A stretch of 64,000 bases of DNA from Granulicella sp. WH15 (GTDB lineage Bacteria > Acidobacteriota > Terriglobia > Terriglobales > Acidobacteriaceae): positions 2,728,001-2,792,000 of the forward strand of contig NZ_CP042596.1 in assembly GCF_009914315.1 (NCBI RefSeq). Direction: 5' to 3'. Below the pieces are notes generated by a model, which saw only the letters and a list, made by a program, of their open reading frames with translations, made no database searches and was not told the DNA's origin. A program made the position numbers and the translations under genes. Positions 51,270-58,369 of the stretch are shown here, piece after piece (position 1 is the first letter of the stretch; each line of letters opens with the position of its first letter).

Positions 51270-52508
51270 CTAGACGATGGATCTGCGGTGGATGCGGATA
51301 TCTTCCGCAGAAATCACGGGCTGATCACCCGCAAGGATGGAGCCGCGCTCAAGAACGTGCATCAGCTCACGCACGTTCCCGGGCCAGTCATGCTGCTCCA
51401 GCCGTGCAAACGCCGCAGGGGCGATGCGCTTGCGCGGCATCTCTCGGCCCATCTGTTCAAGGAAGAACTCCACCAATAGCCGAAGGTCATCCATGCGCTC
51501 CCGCAGCGGAGGAACAGCAACGGGAAAGACCGCCAGGCGATGATAGAGATCGAGCCGAAAGCTCCTCTCCGCGGCTCTCTGTTCCAGCGGCTGATGAGTC
51601 GCCGCGACCACGCGTACATCGACCCGAACAGTCTCGTTGTCCCCTACTCGCTGCAACTCGCCGCACTCGAGAAACCGCAACATCTTGGCCTGCAACGCGA
51701 GCGGCATCTCGCCGATCTCATCAAGAAAGAGCGTGCCTCCATTCGCCGCCTCAATGCGTCCGGTGCGCGATTGGACCGCACCGGTAAAAGCCCCGCGCGT
51801 ATGCCCAAAGAGCTCGGCCTCAAGCAGCGCCTCTGGAATCGCCGCGCAGTTGAGCACAGCAAAGGGCTTCGACGCACGGTTGCTAAGACGATGCACGGAG
51901 CGCGCGACGATCTCCTTGCCCGTGCCTGTCTCGCCTTCGATAAGCACAGTGGCCAAACGCGGAGCCACCAGCCGGATCATCCGCGCCAGCTCGCGCATGG
52001 AGGCGCTCTCTCCAACCATCTCTGGAATGGACGGAGCAGACGCAGTAGCCCCGTCAAAGAAGATGGGCGCAATAGGAACCGAAATAGTCTCGGAAACCGT
52101 GACCATAGGCGGAGGAGCAGGTGCCGAGACCAACACGGGCCCACCATCCGCAGCCTCACGCAGAGCATGCAGCAGCTCGTTGCGCCGTGGACTTTTCGCG
52201 CCACCAGGCTCAATGCGGCCATCCACGCGCAGGATATCCATCGCGGGATAGAGCAGCCGCAGCTGCGACTCCAGCTCTGAGGCCTCAAGGTCGGGCAGCC
52301 AGCTATCTATCAGCAGAGCCTCGGCGCGAAGACTCTCAATCTGCATCATCGCCTCCGCGCCGCCGCTCGCCTCACGCACCGTCCAGCGCAGCCCACTCAG
52401 GCTCTTTCTCAGGCGCTGGCGCAGGTCTGCATCCGCACTTGCCAGCACCACCGAACGCGCGGCGACGATCCCCGCATCCATATCGCGCAACGGCATGGAA
52501 GAGGTCAT
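51270..52508 (-). CDS. Sigma-54-dependent activator without DNA-binding domain, degenerate receiver
   Basis: The 412-residue protein has an NtrC-type AAA+ domain (about residues 162-395) with Walker A 'GETGTGKE' (192-199), the sigma-54 contact loop GAFTGA (239-244) and 'GGTLFLDEIGEMPLALQAKMLRFLE'. The N-terminal part (about 17-95) resembles a receiver: it keeps an Asp at 68 ('LLIDSWLPD') but lacks the acidic pair and the conserved Thr and Lys. The protein ends 'ISAEDIRIHRRSIV' with no Fis-type helix-turn-helix, so it may act from solution like Helicobacter FlgR. It is coupled to the small upstream gene by an ATGA overlap and sits beside flgB, suggesting control of flagellar genes. Confidence 0.88.
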   Translation of the reverse strand: MTSSMPLRDMDAGIVAARSVVLASADADLRQRLRKSLSGLRWTVREASGGAEAMMQIESLRAEALLIDSWLPDLEASELESQLRLLYPAMDILRVDGRIEPGGAKSPRRNELLHALREAADGGPVLVSAPAPPPMVTVSETISVPIAPIFFDGATASAPSIPEMVGESASMRELARMIRLVAPRLATVLIEGETGTGKEIVARSVHRLSNRASKPFAVLNCAAIPEALLEAELFGHTRGAFTGAVQSRTGRIEAANGGTLFLDEIGEMPLALQAKMLRFLECGELQRVGDNETVRVDVRVVAATHQPLEQRAAERSFRLDLYHRLAVFPVAVPPLRERMDDLRLLVEFFLEQMGREMPRKRIAPAAFARLEQHDWPGNVRELMHVLERGSILAGDQPVISAEDIRIHRRSIV

Positions 52509-52768
52509 AGCCCCTCACTTTCCCGAGCCGTGCGCGACTGCAGCACGCGAATCTGCATTCCACGCACCTGGTCGTTCAGCTGCACGCACACATGCAGAGC
52601 CTCGGCAATAGCCGCGCTCATGGCGGTTGCAGTGGCATCCATCATGCCGATCTCGAGATGGCATTGCAGGGTTGACAGCGGCTGACAGAGATCGTGAAGG
52701 CCCGTCGCAATCTCGCTGACAAGGCTGTCCGGCATTGCACTTCGGTTCGATAGCAGAAGATCACACAC
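52505..52768 (-). CDS. Stand-alone DHp-like (histidine kinase dimerisation/phosphotransfer) small protein
   Basis: The 87-residue protein predicts two long antiparallel helices. The first carries an H-box-like motif 'IATGLHDLCQPLSTLQCHLEIG' with the candidate phospho-accepting H25, close to HisKA 'HDLxQPL'. The second is 'AMSAAIAEALHVCVQLNDQVRGMQIRVLQ'. There is no ATP-binding domain. It lies two bases after the response-regulator stop and overlaps the sigma-54 activator start (ATGA). The GTG start has GGAG seven bases upstream. It may be a phosphotransferase between regulators, a Spo0B-like or adaptor protein, or a kinase remnant; the domain call comes from the motif only. Confidence 0.6.
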   Translation of the reverse strand: MCDLLLSNRSAMPDSLVSEIATGLHDLCQPLSTLQCHLEIGMMDATATAMSAAIAEALHVCVQLNDQVRGMQIRVLQSRTARESEGL

Positions 52769-52770
52769 GG

Positions 52771-53547
52771 TTACGCTCCAATTACTCTGGGGGTGTTGGA
52801 TGGCAGAATGGTGTCGTTAAAGATGGGCATCAAGACCGGCACAGAGGGGCGCCGGCGTACTTCGGGGCTAAGCATGTAACCTGCGCCGCGGACCGTCTCG
52901 ATGAACTGCCGGTCGTCACTCAGCTCTCCTAAACGTCCCGCTCCGAGCTTCTTGCGCAGATAGTTGATATAGACATCGACGACGTTGGTCCCAGCGTCCG
53001 GAGACATCTGCCAGACCTCGCGGAGCAACTCACTCCGCGAGCAGCAGCGGCCCCTGGCCTGCATCAGGTACTCCAGCAGGCTGAACTCCTTGACCGTAAG
53101 GTCGACGCGGCATCCGTTGCGCATCACCTTGCGGTCGAGCCGGTTCAGCTCGATATCGCCGTGGCGCAGGACGGGATCGGCGAACTGATTGCGCCGCCGG
53201 GTCAGGGCGTTGCAGCGGGCCGTCAGCTCCTTCAGGCTAAAGGGCTTCAACATGCAGTCGTCGGCGCCGATGTTCAGGCAGCGGACACGCTCCTGCACAG
53301 TGCTGCGGCCGGTCAGGACAAGGATAGAGGTAGAGGGGACGCGGCCGTACAGTTCTTCGAGGACCTGGACTCCATCCTTGCAGGGGAGGTTGAGATCGAG
53401 CACAATCAGGTCGGGTTGATGTTCAAGAGCCGAGGTTACCGCAGTTTCACCATCGGTAACCAATTCGGTTTCATATCCTTCGAGTCTCATTCCCCGCTGG
53501 AGTAAAGGACCCAAGGCAGCATCATCTTCCACAATTAGCATTCGCAT
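52771..53547 (-). CDS. OmpR/PhoB-family response regulator
   Basis: The 258-residue protein has a canonical receiver (acidic pair in 'IVEDDA', phospho-acceptor D51 in 'IVLDLNLP', T79 in 'LTGR', K101 in 'LKPF') and a winged-helix output domain ('RHGDIELNRLDRKVMRNGCRVDLTVKEFSLLEYLMQARGRCCSRSELLREVWQ...VVDVYINYLRKKL'). The start 'MRMLIVEDD' at 53547 has GGGGGAG seven bases upstream. A tail of about 27 residues follows the winged helix. No full histidine kinase gene is adjacent; the next gene is the DHp-like protein. It is divergent from lexA. Confidence 0.93.
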   Translation of the reverse strand: MRMLIVEDDAALGPLLQRGMRLEGYETELVTDGETAVTSALEHQPDLIVLDLNLPCKDGVQVLEELYGRVPSTSILVLTGRSTVQERVRCLNIGADDCMLKPFSLKELTARCNALTRRRNQFADPVLRHGDIELNRLDRKVMRNGCRVDLTVKEFSLLEYLMQARGRCCSRSELLREVWQMSPDAGTNVVDVYINYLRKKLGAGRLGELSDDRQFIETVRGAGYMLSPEVRRRPSVPVLMPIFNDTILPSNTPRVIGA

Positions 53548-53599
53548 TGTTTTCTCCCCCCGCCCGAGTTTAGTAGTGTGCGGGGATGAAACAGGTAAT

Positions 53600-53629
53600 G
53601 TAACTTTCACAAAAAGCAACTTTCGTAAC
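53600..53629. promoter_or_regulatory. Candidate operator with direct repeats upstream of the response regulator
   Basis: GTAACTTTC-ACAAAAAGC-AACTTTCGTAAC contains AACTTTC twice with a 16-base period and GTAAC at both ends. It lies about 50 bases upstream of the response-regulator start, where an OmpR-type autoregulatory site would be expected. The assignment is speculative. Confidence 0.3.
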
Positions 53630-53812
53630 CTTGTGCTCTGACTGAAACCACAGTGCATTGTTGGCCCCGCTCCGGGCAAGAGGATCGGAGCACGAATCCC
53701 GAACACTTTCCAAATCAGGAAGCCGCGGACCAAAATGAAAACGAGCCATCCTTTGGTTCCAAGCGGCTCCTCGTGTACCAAAATCGGACACGAATCAAAT
53801 TTGCTATCGCCG

Positions 53813-53829
53813 TTCGCTTTTTATTCGCT
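53813..53829 (+). promoter_or_regulatory. Candidate LexA operator upstream of lexA
   Basis: TTCGCT occurs twice with an 11-base period (53813-53818 and 53824-53829), one helical turn apart, overlapping the predicted -10 element of lexA. Direct-repeat SOS boxes are known in some non-E. coli phyla. No identical pair was found before uvrB, so this is only a candidate. Confidence 0.35.
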
Positions 53830-53834
53830 ACAAT
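53829..53834 (+). promoter_or_regulatory. Candidate -10 element of a leaderless lexA transcript
   Basis: TACAAT ends exactly six bases before the lexA ATG; no Shine-Dalgarno sequence is present between them. It is close to the consensus TATAAT. Confidence 0.55.
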
Positions 53835-53840
53835 GACGGC

Positions 53841-54446
53841 ATGGCTATCACGCGGCGTCAAAAAGAAGTGATCGACTTCCTCTCCGGCTTCACACAGAAG
53901 AACGGATACTCCCCTTCTTACGAGGAGATCGCCTCCGGCCTCGGGCTGAACTCGCTGGCCACGGTACATAAGCACGTGACAAACCTGCAGAACAAGGGAT
54001 TGCTGCAGCGCGCGCATAACCGCAGCCGCTCCATCGACGTGCTGCCGCCGCGGGCGAGCAAGCGCGGGCAGGACCGCCTGCCGCTGCTGGGACGGATCGC
54101 GGCGGGCAAGCCGGTAGAGGCGATCGAGGCGGCGGAGTCGATCTCGCTCGGCGACATCATCGGCAACCGCGAGGTCTTTGCCCTGGAGGTGCGAGGCGAC
54201 TCCATGCGCGACGAGCACATCGTCTCGGGCGACTATGTTCTGGTCGAGAGGACCCGGACAGCCCGCGAGGGCGAGATCATCGTCGCCCTGGTCGATGGCA
54301 GCGAAGCCACGCTGAAGCGGTTCTATCGCGAAGGAGCGATGATCCGGCTGCAGCCTTCAAACGCCGAGATGGCTCCCATCTACGCTCCGGCGGCGAACGT
54401 CAGCATCCAGGGCAAGGTGCTGGGGATTCTGCGCAAGTACGCCTGA
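53841..54446 (+). CDS. lexA: SOS repressor LexA
   Basis: The 201-residue protein has an N-terminal winged helix ('TRRQKEVIDFLSGFTQKNGYSPSYEEIASGLGLNSLATVHKHVTNLQNKGLL') and a C-terminal S24 autopeptidase domain. The catalytic dyad is S121 ('GDSMRDEHI') and K159 ('ATLKRF'), and the self-cleavage site is A88-G89 in 'RIAAGKP'. It represses DNA-repair genes until RecA triggers cleavage. The gene is divergent from the response regulator with a 293-base intergenic region, and uvrB lies 5 kb downstream. Confidence 0.96.
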   Translation: MAITRRQKEVIDFLSGFTQKNGYSPSYEEIASGLGLNSLATVHKHVTNLQNKGLLQRAHNRSRSIDVLPPRASKRGQDRLPLLGRIAAGKPVEAIEAAESISLGDIIGNREVFALEVRGDSMRDEHIVSGDYVLVERTRTAREGEIIVALVDGSEATLKRFYREGAMIRLQPSNAEMAPIYAPAANVSIQGKVLGILRKYA

Positions 54447-54523
54447 AGCTCTTTGAGAATTATCGGCGAGAAGCCGGGAACAAAATAAGACGGGCCCGCG
54501 TACTCCCATATCAAGGAGCTACT

Positions 54524-55372
54524 ATGAACCTGCGAATTCTCACTGCCGCCGCCCTTTTCATCCTCACCACCGCCGCTCATGCCGCCGGTGGCAACTTCGA
54601 ACGCACCCTGCCGCTCTCCGGCCCCGCCGATCTGTATATCTCCACCGGCTCGGGGCATATCCGCGTCTTTCCCGGGCAGGGAGACCAGATCCATGTCAGC
54701 GCTCACGTCTACAGCGGCTGGAATGCCGGGGATAATGTGGAGGAGCGCATCCAAAAGATCATCGCGGCTCCGCCGGTGCAGCAATCCGGCAACACCGTTC
54801 GTCTGGGCGAGACCGACGACCGGAGGCTCTACAACAACATCACAATCGACTACGACATCAGCGTGCCGAAGACCGTGGCGATCAACGCCCGCAGCGGCTC
54901 GGGTGACGTGGAGATCGACAACGTCGGGCGTTTTCTAGCCGCTGCGACGGGGTCGGGATCGGTGCGGGCGCACGGCATACAGGGGCCGGCTGCCCTGCGC
55001 ACCGGATCGGGCGATGTGGATCTTCAGGAGATTGGCTCCGGCGATGTAAAGGCGGAGACCGGCTCCGGGTCCATTCGGATCAACGGGCTTGCGGGCGGCC
55101 TGATGGCGCGGACGGGATCGGGCGATATCGAGGCCAACGGCAAGCTGGCCGGAGACGCCAAGCTACAGACGGGCTCCGGGTCCATCCGGCTGCACCTTGG
55201 AGCAGACGCGCGGTTTAACTTCGATGCGGCTACGGGATCGGGGTCGATCCATGTGTCCCAACCGGGCGCGCCGCAGATGTCGGCGGAGCGGCATCATCTC
55301 TCGGGGCAGGTGAATGGCGGCGGGCCATCGCTAGAGGTTCGGACGGGCTCGGGAGACATCGAGGTGAACTAA
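54524..55372 (+). CDS. Secreted DUF4097-type beta-helix protein with GSGD/GSGS repeats
   Basis: The 282-residue protein has a signal peptide ('LRILTAAALFILTTAAHA') and a repetitive beta-strand body of the DUF4097 (putative adhesin) type. From about residue 125 it repeats units such as 'RSGSGDVEI', 'ATGSGSVRAHG', 'RTGSGDVDLQEIGSGDVKAETGSGSIRINGLAGG', 'RTGSGDIEA', 'QTGSGSIRL', ending 'RTGSGDIEVN'. This should form a right-handed beta-helix with Gly-Ser turns. Function is unknown; location is periplasmic or surface. AAGGAG precedes the ATG. The TAA stop abuts repeat copy D. Confidence 0.85.
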   Translation: MNLRILTAAALFILTTAAHAAGGNFERTLPLSGPADLYISTGSGHIRVFPGQGDQIHVSAHVYSGWNAGDNVEERIQKIIAAPPVQQSGNTVRLGETDDRRLYNNITIDYDISVPKTVAINARSGSGDVEIDNVGRFLAAATGSGSVRAHGIQGPAALRTGSGDVDLQEIGSGDVKAETGSGSIRINGLAGGLMARTGSGDIEANGKLAGDAKLQTGSGSIRLHLGADARFNFDAATGSGSIHVSQPGAPQMSAERHHLSGQVNGGGPSLEVRTGSGDIEVN

Positions 55373-55520
55373 GTACTTCGTACCGTTCTTGGGCTGTTGG
55401 GCAGAATCATCACGCTGGTCCTCCCGCTGGTCGGAATCAAATACACTCGCTGCCGACCAGCGGGAGGCCCTATATAGATAATCTCCCCCATACCTTCCCG
55501 AGAACGGTACGACGTACTAG
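55373..55520 (+). repeat. Stop-codon-abutting palindromic repeat, copy D (complete)
   Basis: A complete copy. It starts right after the DUF4097 stop with GTACTTCGTACCGTTCTTGG and ends with an inverted version (CCGAGAACGGTACGACGTAC) at 55498-55517, so the outer ends are themselves inverted repeats. The inner core pairs GGTCCTCCCGCTGGTCGG (55418-55435) with CCGACCAGCGGGAGG (55453-55467). Its right end reads CTAGGCT, which provides a TANNNT motif six bases before the next start codon. Confidence 0.88.
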
Positions 55521-55523
55521 GCT
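55518..55523 (+). promoter_or_regulatory. Candidate -10 element at the end of repeat copy D
   Basis: TAGGCT ends six bases before the ATG at 55530. The first bases belong to the repeat end, so the element may supply the promoter of the following gene. A weak GAAGG is also present, so the start may be translated conventionally. Confidence 0.35.
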
Positions 55524-55529
55524 TGAAGG

Positions 55530-56234
55530 ATGCTGCCTAAACTGCTTGTCTTCGATCTGGATGGAACCCTGATCGATTCTCGAATCGACCTCTGCAACTC
55601 CGTCAACGCCACGCTAAACCACTACGGCCGCGCCCAACTCTCCGAGGAGGTCATCTCCGGTTACATCGGCGACGGGGCGACCACGCTGGTGCGACGCGCC
55701 CTGGCCCATGTGCACCTGATCGCCAACGAGCCTGACCCGCACGATGATGCCTTCATCGAAGAAGCACTGGATTGGTTCATCGGCTATTACAAGGTGCACA
55801 AGCTGGACTACACGTACGTCTATCCTGGCGCGATGGAGGCCCTGGCCGCCATACGGGAGCGTCATCCACAGGTGCTGATGGCCGTGCTGACGAACAAGCC
55901 GGTCGATCCTTCGCGGGCGATCTGCGAGCACTTCGGGCTGGATCGCTACTTCTTCCAGAACTACGGCGGCAACTCGTTCCAGACCAAGAAGCCGAATCCG
56001 GAGGGGCTGCTGCAACTGATCGCGGAGGCGAGCGCGATTGCGGGCAAGACGCTGACACCAGCCGACACGGTGATGATCGGCGACTCCTCCTTCGACATCC
56101 TGACGGCGAAGAACTGCGGAGCGCGGTCGCTGGGCTGTACGTTCGGGCTGGCTCCGCAGACCCTGCCGTCGTCTCATCCGGATGCGGTAGTAGATCGGGC
56201 GTCGGATTGGCCAGCAGCTCTGGGGTTGAACTGA
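55530..56234 (+). CDS. HAD-family phosphoglycolate-phosphatase-like hydrolase
   Basis: The 234-residue protein has the HAD motifs: nucleophile D9 and D11 in 'VFDLDGTLIDS', motif II T in 'VLTNKP', motif III K in 'TKKPNPEGL' and motif IV 'VMIGDSSFDILTAKNCGA'. The helical cap (about residues 16-90) and overall length match the Gph/PGP branch that removes 2-phosphoglycolate formed in DNA repair or oxygenase side reactions. Substrate assignment within the HAD family is uncertain. It lies just after repeat copy D. Confidence 0.88.
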   Translation: MLPKLLVFDLDGTLIDSRIDLCNSVNATLNHYGRAQLSEEVISGYIGDGATTLVRRALAHVHLIANEPDPHDDAFIEEALDWFIGYYKVHKLDYTYVYPGAMEALAAIRERHPQVLMAVLTNKPVDPSRAICEHFGLDRYFFQNYGGNSFQTKKPNPEGLLQLIAEASAIAGKTLTPADTVMIGDSSFDILTAKNCGARSLGCTFGLAPQTLPSSHPDAVVDRASDWPAALGLN

Positions 56235-56241
56235 GGAGCCG

Positions 56242-57114
56242 CTACTTGCCGCCCTCCTGCTGGCGCTTCCACTCCTTGCGGAACTCCAGATCCTTCTTCT
56301 CCACCATGGCCTTGTAGCCGACGGGATCGACGAAGACATTCGACGGGCTGGACTTCATGCGGGAGTACTTGTCCAGCATGTCGAAGTAGCCTCCGTGCGC
56401 GCCGAGGAAGATATCGCACGGCAGCGACTTCAGGATGCGGAAGGTCTTCTCGTAGTCCTGAGCCTGCTCGGGGTAGGCTTTGTTGTCGACCAGACGAAAG
56501 CCAGGGTTCACGTTCCAGCTACCGACGATGACAGCGTTGTAGCTCTTCCCTTTGTCCATAACTTTCATGGTCCAGGTGGTGCAGCCCTTGGTATGGCCCG
56601 GAGTCTTGTGGGCTACCAGCACCGCGCCGCCCAGCCGGACTTCGTCGCCATCGTGCAGCACCCGGTCTACCTTCGTTGGCGGATAGCGGTTCTTGGGCGA
56701 GTTGTAGAAGAAGTCGCTGGCGCCTCCGCTCTCGACGACGGGAACGTCCGCGTCCATCACCATGTACTTCGCCCCGGTCAGGCGCTTGATCTCGGCGCTG
56801 CCCGCATCGTGGTCGTCGTGCGCGTGGCTGATGAGCAGAATCTTGATATCGCTCATCTTGAAGCCAAGCCCCTCGATGCTCTTCTGGATAAGCGGGACGG
56901 AGGCGACGTAGCTGCTGTTGATGAGGATGTCGCCCTGCGACGTGGTGATGAGGTAGGAGGCGAGATCCTTGCTGCCCACGTAGTACAGGTTATCGGCGAT
57001 GCGGAAGCCCGGAAACGGCGTCATACGGGCGGAGTCGGGCTGGGCGAGCGCGGACGGTCCCGCAGCGATCAGAAGTAGAAGAACGGCGGCAAACCACTGC
57101 GTAAATCTGCGCAT
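56242..57114 (-). CDS. Subclass B3 metallo-beta-lactamase-like secreted hydrolase
   Basis: The 290-residue protein has a signal peptide ('RRFTQWFAAVLLLLIAAGPSALAQ') and the complete B3-type metal-binding set: H97-x-H99-x-D101-H102 in 'SHAHDDHDAG', H174 in 'TPGHTKGCTTWT' and H240 in 'LGAHGGYFDM'. Other B3 hallmarks are 'GCTTWTMKV', 'VNPGFRLVDN', 'YPEQAQDYEKTFRILKSLPCDIFLGAHGGYFD'. Such enzymes bind two zinc ions and can open beta-lactam rings; related soil proteins may have other substrates. The start at 57114 is preferred because GAGG lies nine bases upstream and the upstream TTG is unlikely. It is divergent from the NIF3 gene. Confidence 0.87.
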   Translation of the reverse strand: MRRFTQWFAAVLLLLIAAGPSALAQPDSARMTPFPGFRIADNLYYVGSKDLASYLITTSQGDILINSSYVASVPLIQKSIEGLGFKMSDIKILLISHAHDDHDAGSAEIKRLTGAKYMVMDADVPVVESGGASDFFYNSPKNRYPPTKVDRVLHDGDEVRLGGAVLVAHKTPGHTKGCTTWTMKVMDKGKSYNAVIVGSWNVNPGFRLVDNKAYPEQAQDYEKTFRILKSLPCDIFLGAHGGYFDMLDKYSRMKSSPSNVFVDPVGYKAMVEKKDLEFRKEWKRQQEGGK

Positions 57115-57307
57115 TCGATACGACCTCAACGTAAATTTGCCGGAAGACCGTCAGGAGCGAGCCTGCCAGGGCCGAACCAGTCTATCTCCTACGGATAGAG
57201 CTGGGATATTGGCTTTGCGGGTTATTTTTGCCATCGCAAACTATTCTCGTGTAGGCTGGCGCGCGGAAGCTTTTTCAGCCTTTTTCATACACGAAGGAAT
57301 CCTACAC

Positions 57308-58195
57308 ATGAGCGAGTTTTCGCGACGTACATTTGTGGCTGCGAGCGGTGCGCTCGTCTCTGGCCTTGCATTGGGACAAGCTCCTGCGGCTCCGTTAACC
57401 GCCGGTGAGGTAATCGACCGGATCAAGAAGCAGGTAGGCGTGCCCTGGCGGCCAACGACGGTGGACAACCTGCTCACCGGATCGCCGGAGACGCCGGTGC
57501 GCGGCATCGCCACGACCATGATGGCGACGCTGGACGTGGTGGAGCGGTGCGTTGCCGAGGGCAAGAACATGATCGTGACCCACGAGACGCCGTTCTACCT
57601 GCACCAGGACCATATCGACGACATCAAGGACGATGCCACCCTCAAGTACAAACAGGACTACTGCCAGAAGCACGACGTCGCCATCTTCCACTTCCACGAC
57701 CATTGGCACGCGCACAAGCCGGACGGGATCGCGCAGGGGATGATGGAGCAACTTGGGTGGCAGAAAAACGTCGTCGAGGCTGAAAATCCGAAACGCTTTG
57801 TATTTGATGGAGTTCCACTGGCAACCTTCGTGCGTCAGATGCAGGTTCACCTGAAAGCGAATACGATCCGGGTGCTGGGCGATCCGGCCCTGCCGGTGCG
57901 ACGGGTGCAGACGAGCTGGGGGTATCTGAGCCGGGAGAACGGGATCAAGTTCTTCGCCAGCCCGGACGTGGACGTGCTGGTCTGCGGCGAGACGAGGGAG
58001 TGGGAGGCGGTGGAGTACTGCCAGGACGCGATTCAGGCCGGGAACAAAAAGGCGCTGATCGTGGTGGGGCATGTGCTCTCGGAGCAGGGTGGAATGATCT
58101 GGTGTGCGGAGTGGATGCGGGGTTTCGTGAAGGAGGTTCCAGTAGGGTTTGTGGCGGCTCGGGAGCCCTTCTGGGGAACTACTCACTGCGCCTAG
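57308..58195 (+). CDS. Exported NIF3-family protein with Tat-type signal
   Basis: The 295-residue protein starts with a twin-arginine signal ('SRRTFVAASGALVSGLALGQAPAAP'), then a NIF3/DUF34 fold: 'RIKKQVGVPWRPTTVDNLLTGSPETPVRGIATTMMATLDVVERCVAEGKNMIVTHETPFYLHQDH' and a late 'ALIVVGHVLSEQGGMIWCAEWMRGF'. NIF3 proteins are hexamers with a dinuclear metal centre, usually cytoplasmic and called GTP cyclohydrolase 1 type 2-like; their activity is poorly defined. Tat export is unusual and suggests the metal site is loaded before secretion. AGGA lies eight bases before the ATG. The TAG stop abuts repeat copy E. Confidence 0.83.
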   Translation: MSEFSRRTFVAASGALVSGLALGQAPAAPLTAGEVIDRIKKQVGVPWRPTTVDNLLTGSPETPVRGIATTMMATLDVVERCVAEGKNMIVTHETPFYLHQDHIDDIKDDATLKYKQDYCQKHDVAIFHFHDHWHAHKPDGIAQGMMEQLGWQKNVVEAENPKRFVFDGVPLATFVRQMQVHLKANTIRVLGDPALPVRRVQTSWGYLSRENGIKFFASPDVDVLVCGETREWEAVEYCQDAIQAGNKKALIVVGHVLSEQGGMIWCAEWMRGFVKEVPVGFVAAREPFWGTTHCA

Positions 58196-58340
58196 CACTT
58201 CGTGCCGTTCTCGGGGCTGCATGGAAAGGATCAACGGCATGGGTCCTCCCGCTGGTCGGAATCAAAGATGCTCACGCCGACCAACGGAAGGCCCTCTGCC
58301 GATAACTCCCCCATCCGCCCCAAGACCGCACAAAGTGCCG
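58196..58340 (+). repeat. Stop-codon-abutting palindromic repeat, copy E
   Basis: It begins directly after the NIF3 TAG stop with CACTTCGTGCCGTTCTCGGG. The core pairs GGTCCTCCCGCTGGTCGG (58242-58259) with CCGACCAACGGAAGG (58277-58291), and the right end (58315-58339) is a degenerate inverted copy of the left. The following bases to 58369 (GCCCGCCCGGCGTTAGGGCG) match 26899-26918. Confidence 0.85.
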
Positions 58341-58369
58341 CCCGCCCGGCGTTAGGGCGCTTTTAAAAC

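Noticed and set aside
54890..55372. Regular repeats that could suggest a CRISPR-like array
   Set aside because: The repeats are in-frame GSGD/GSGS protein units with no identical spacers or direct repeats of CRISPR length.
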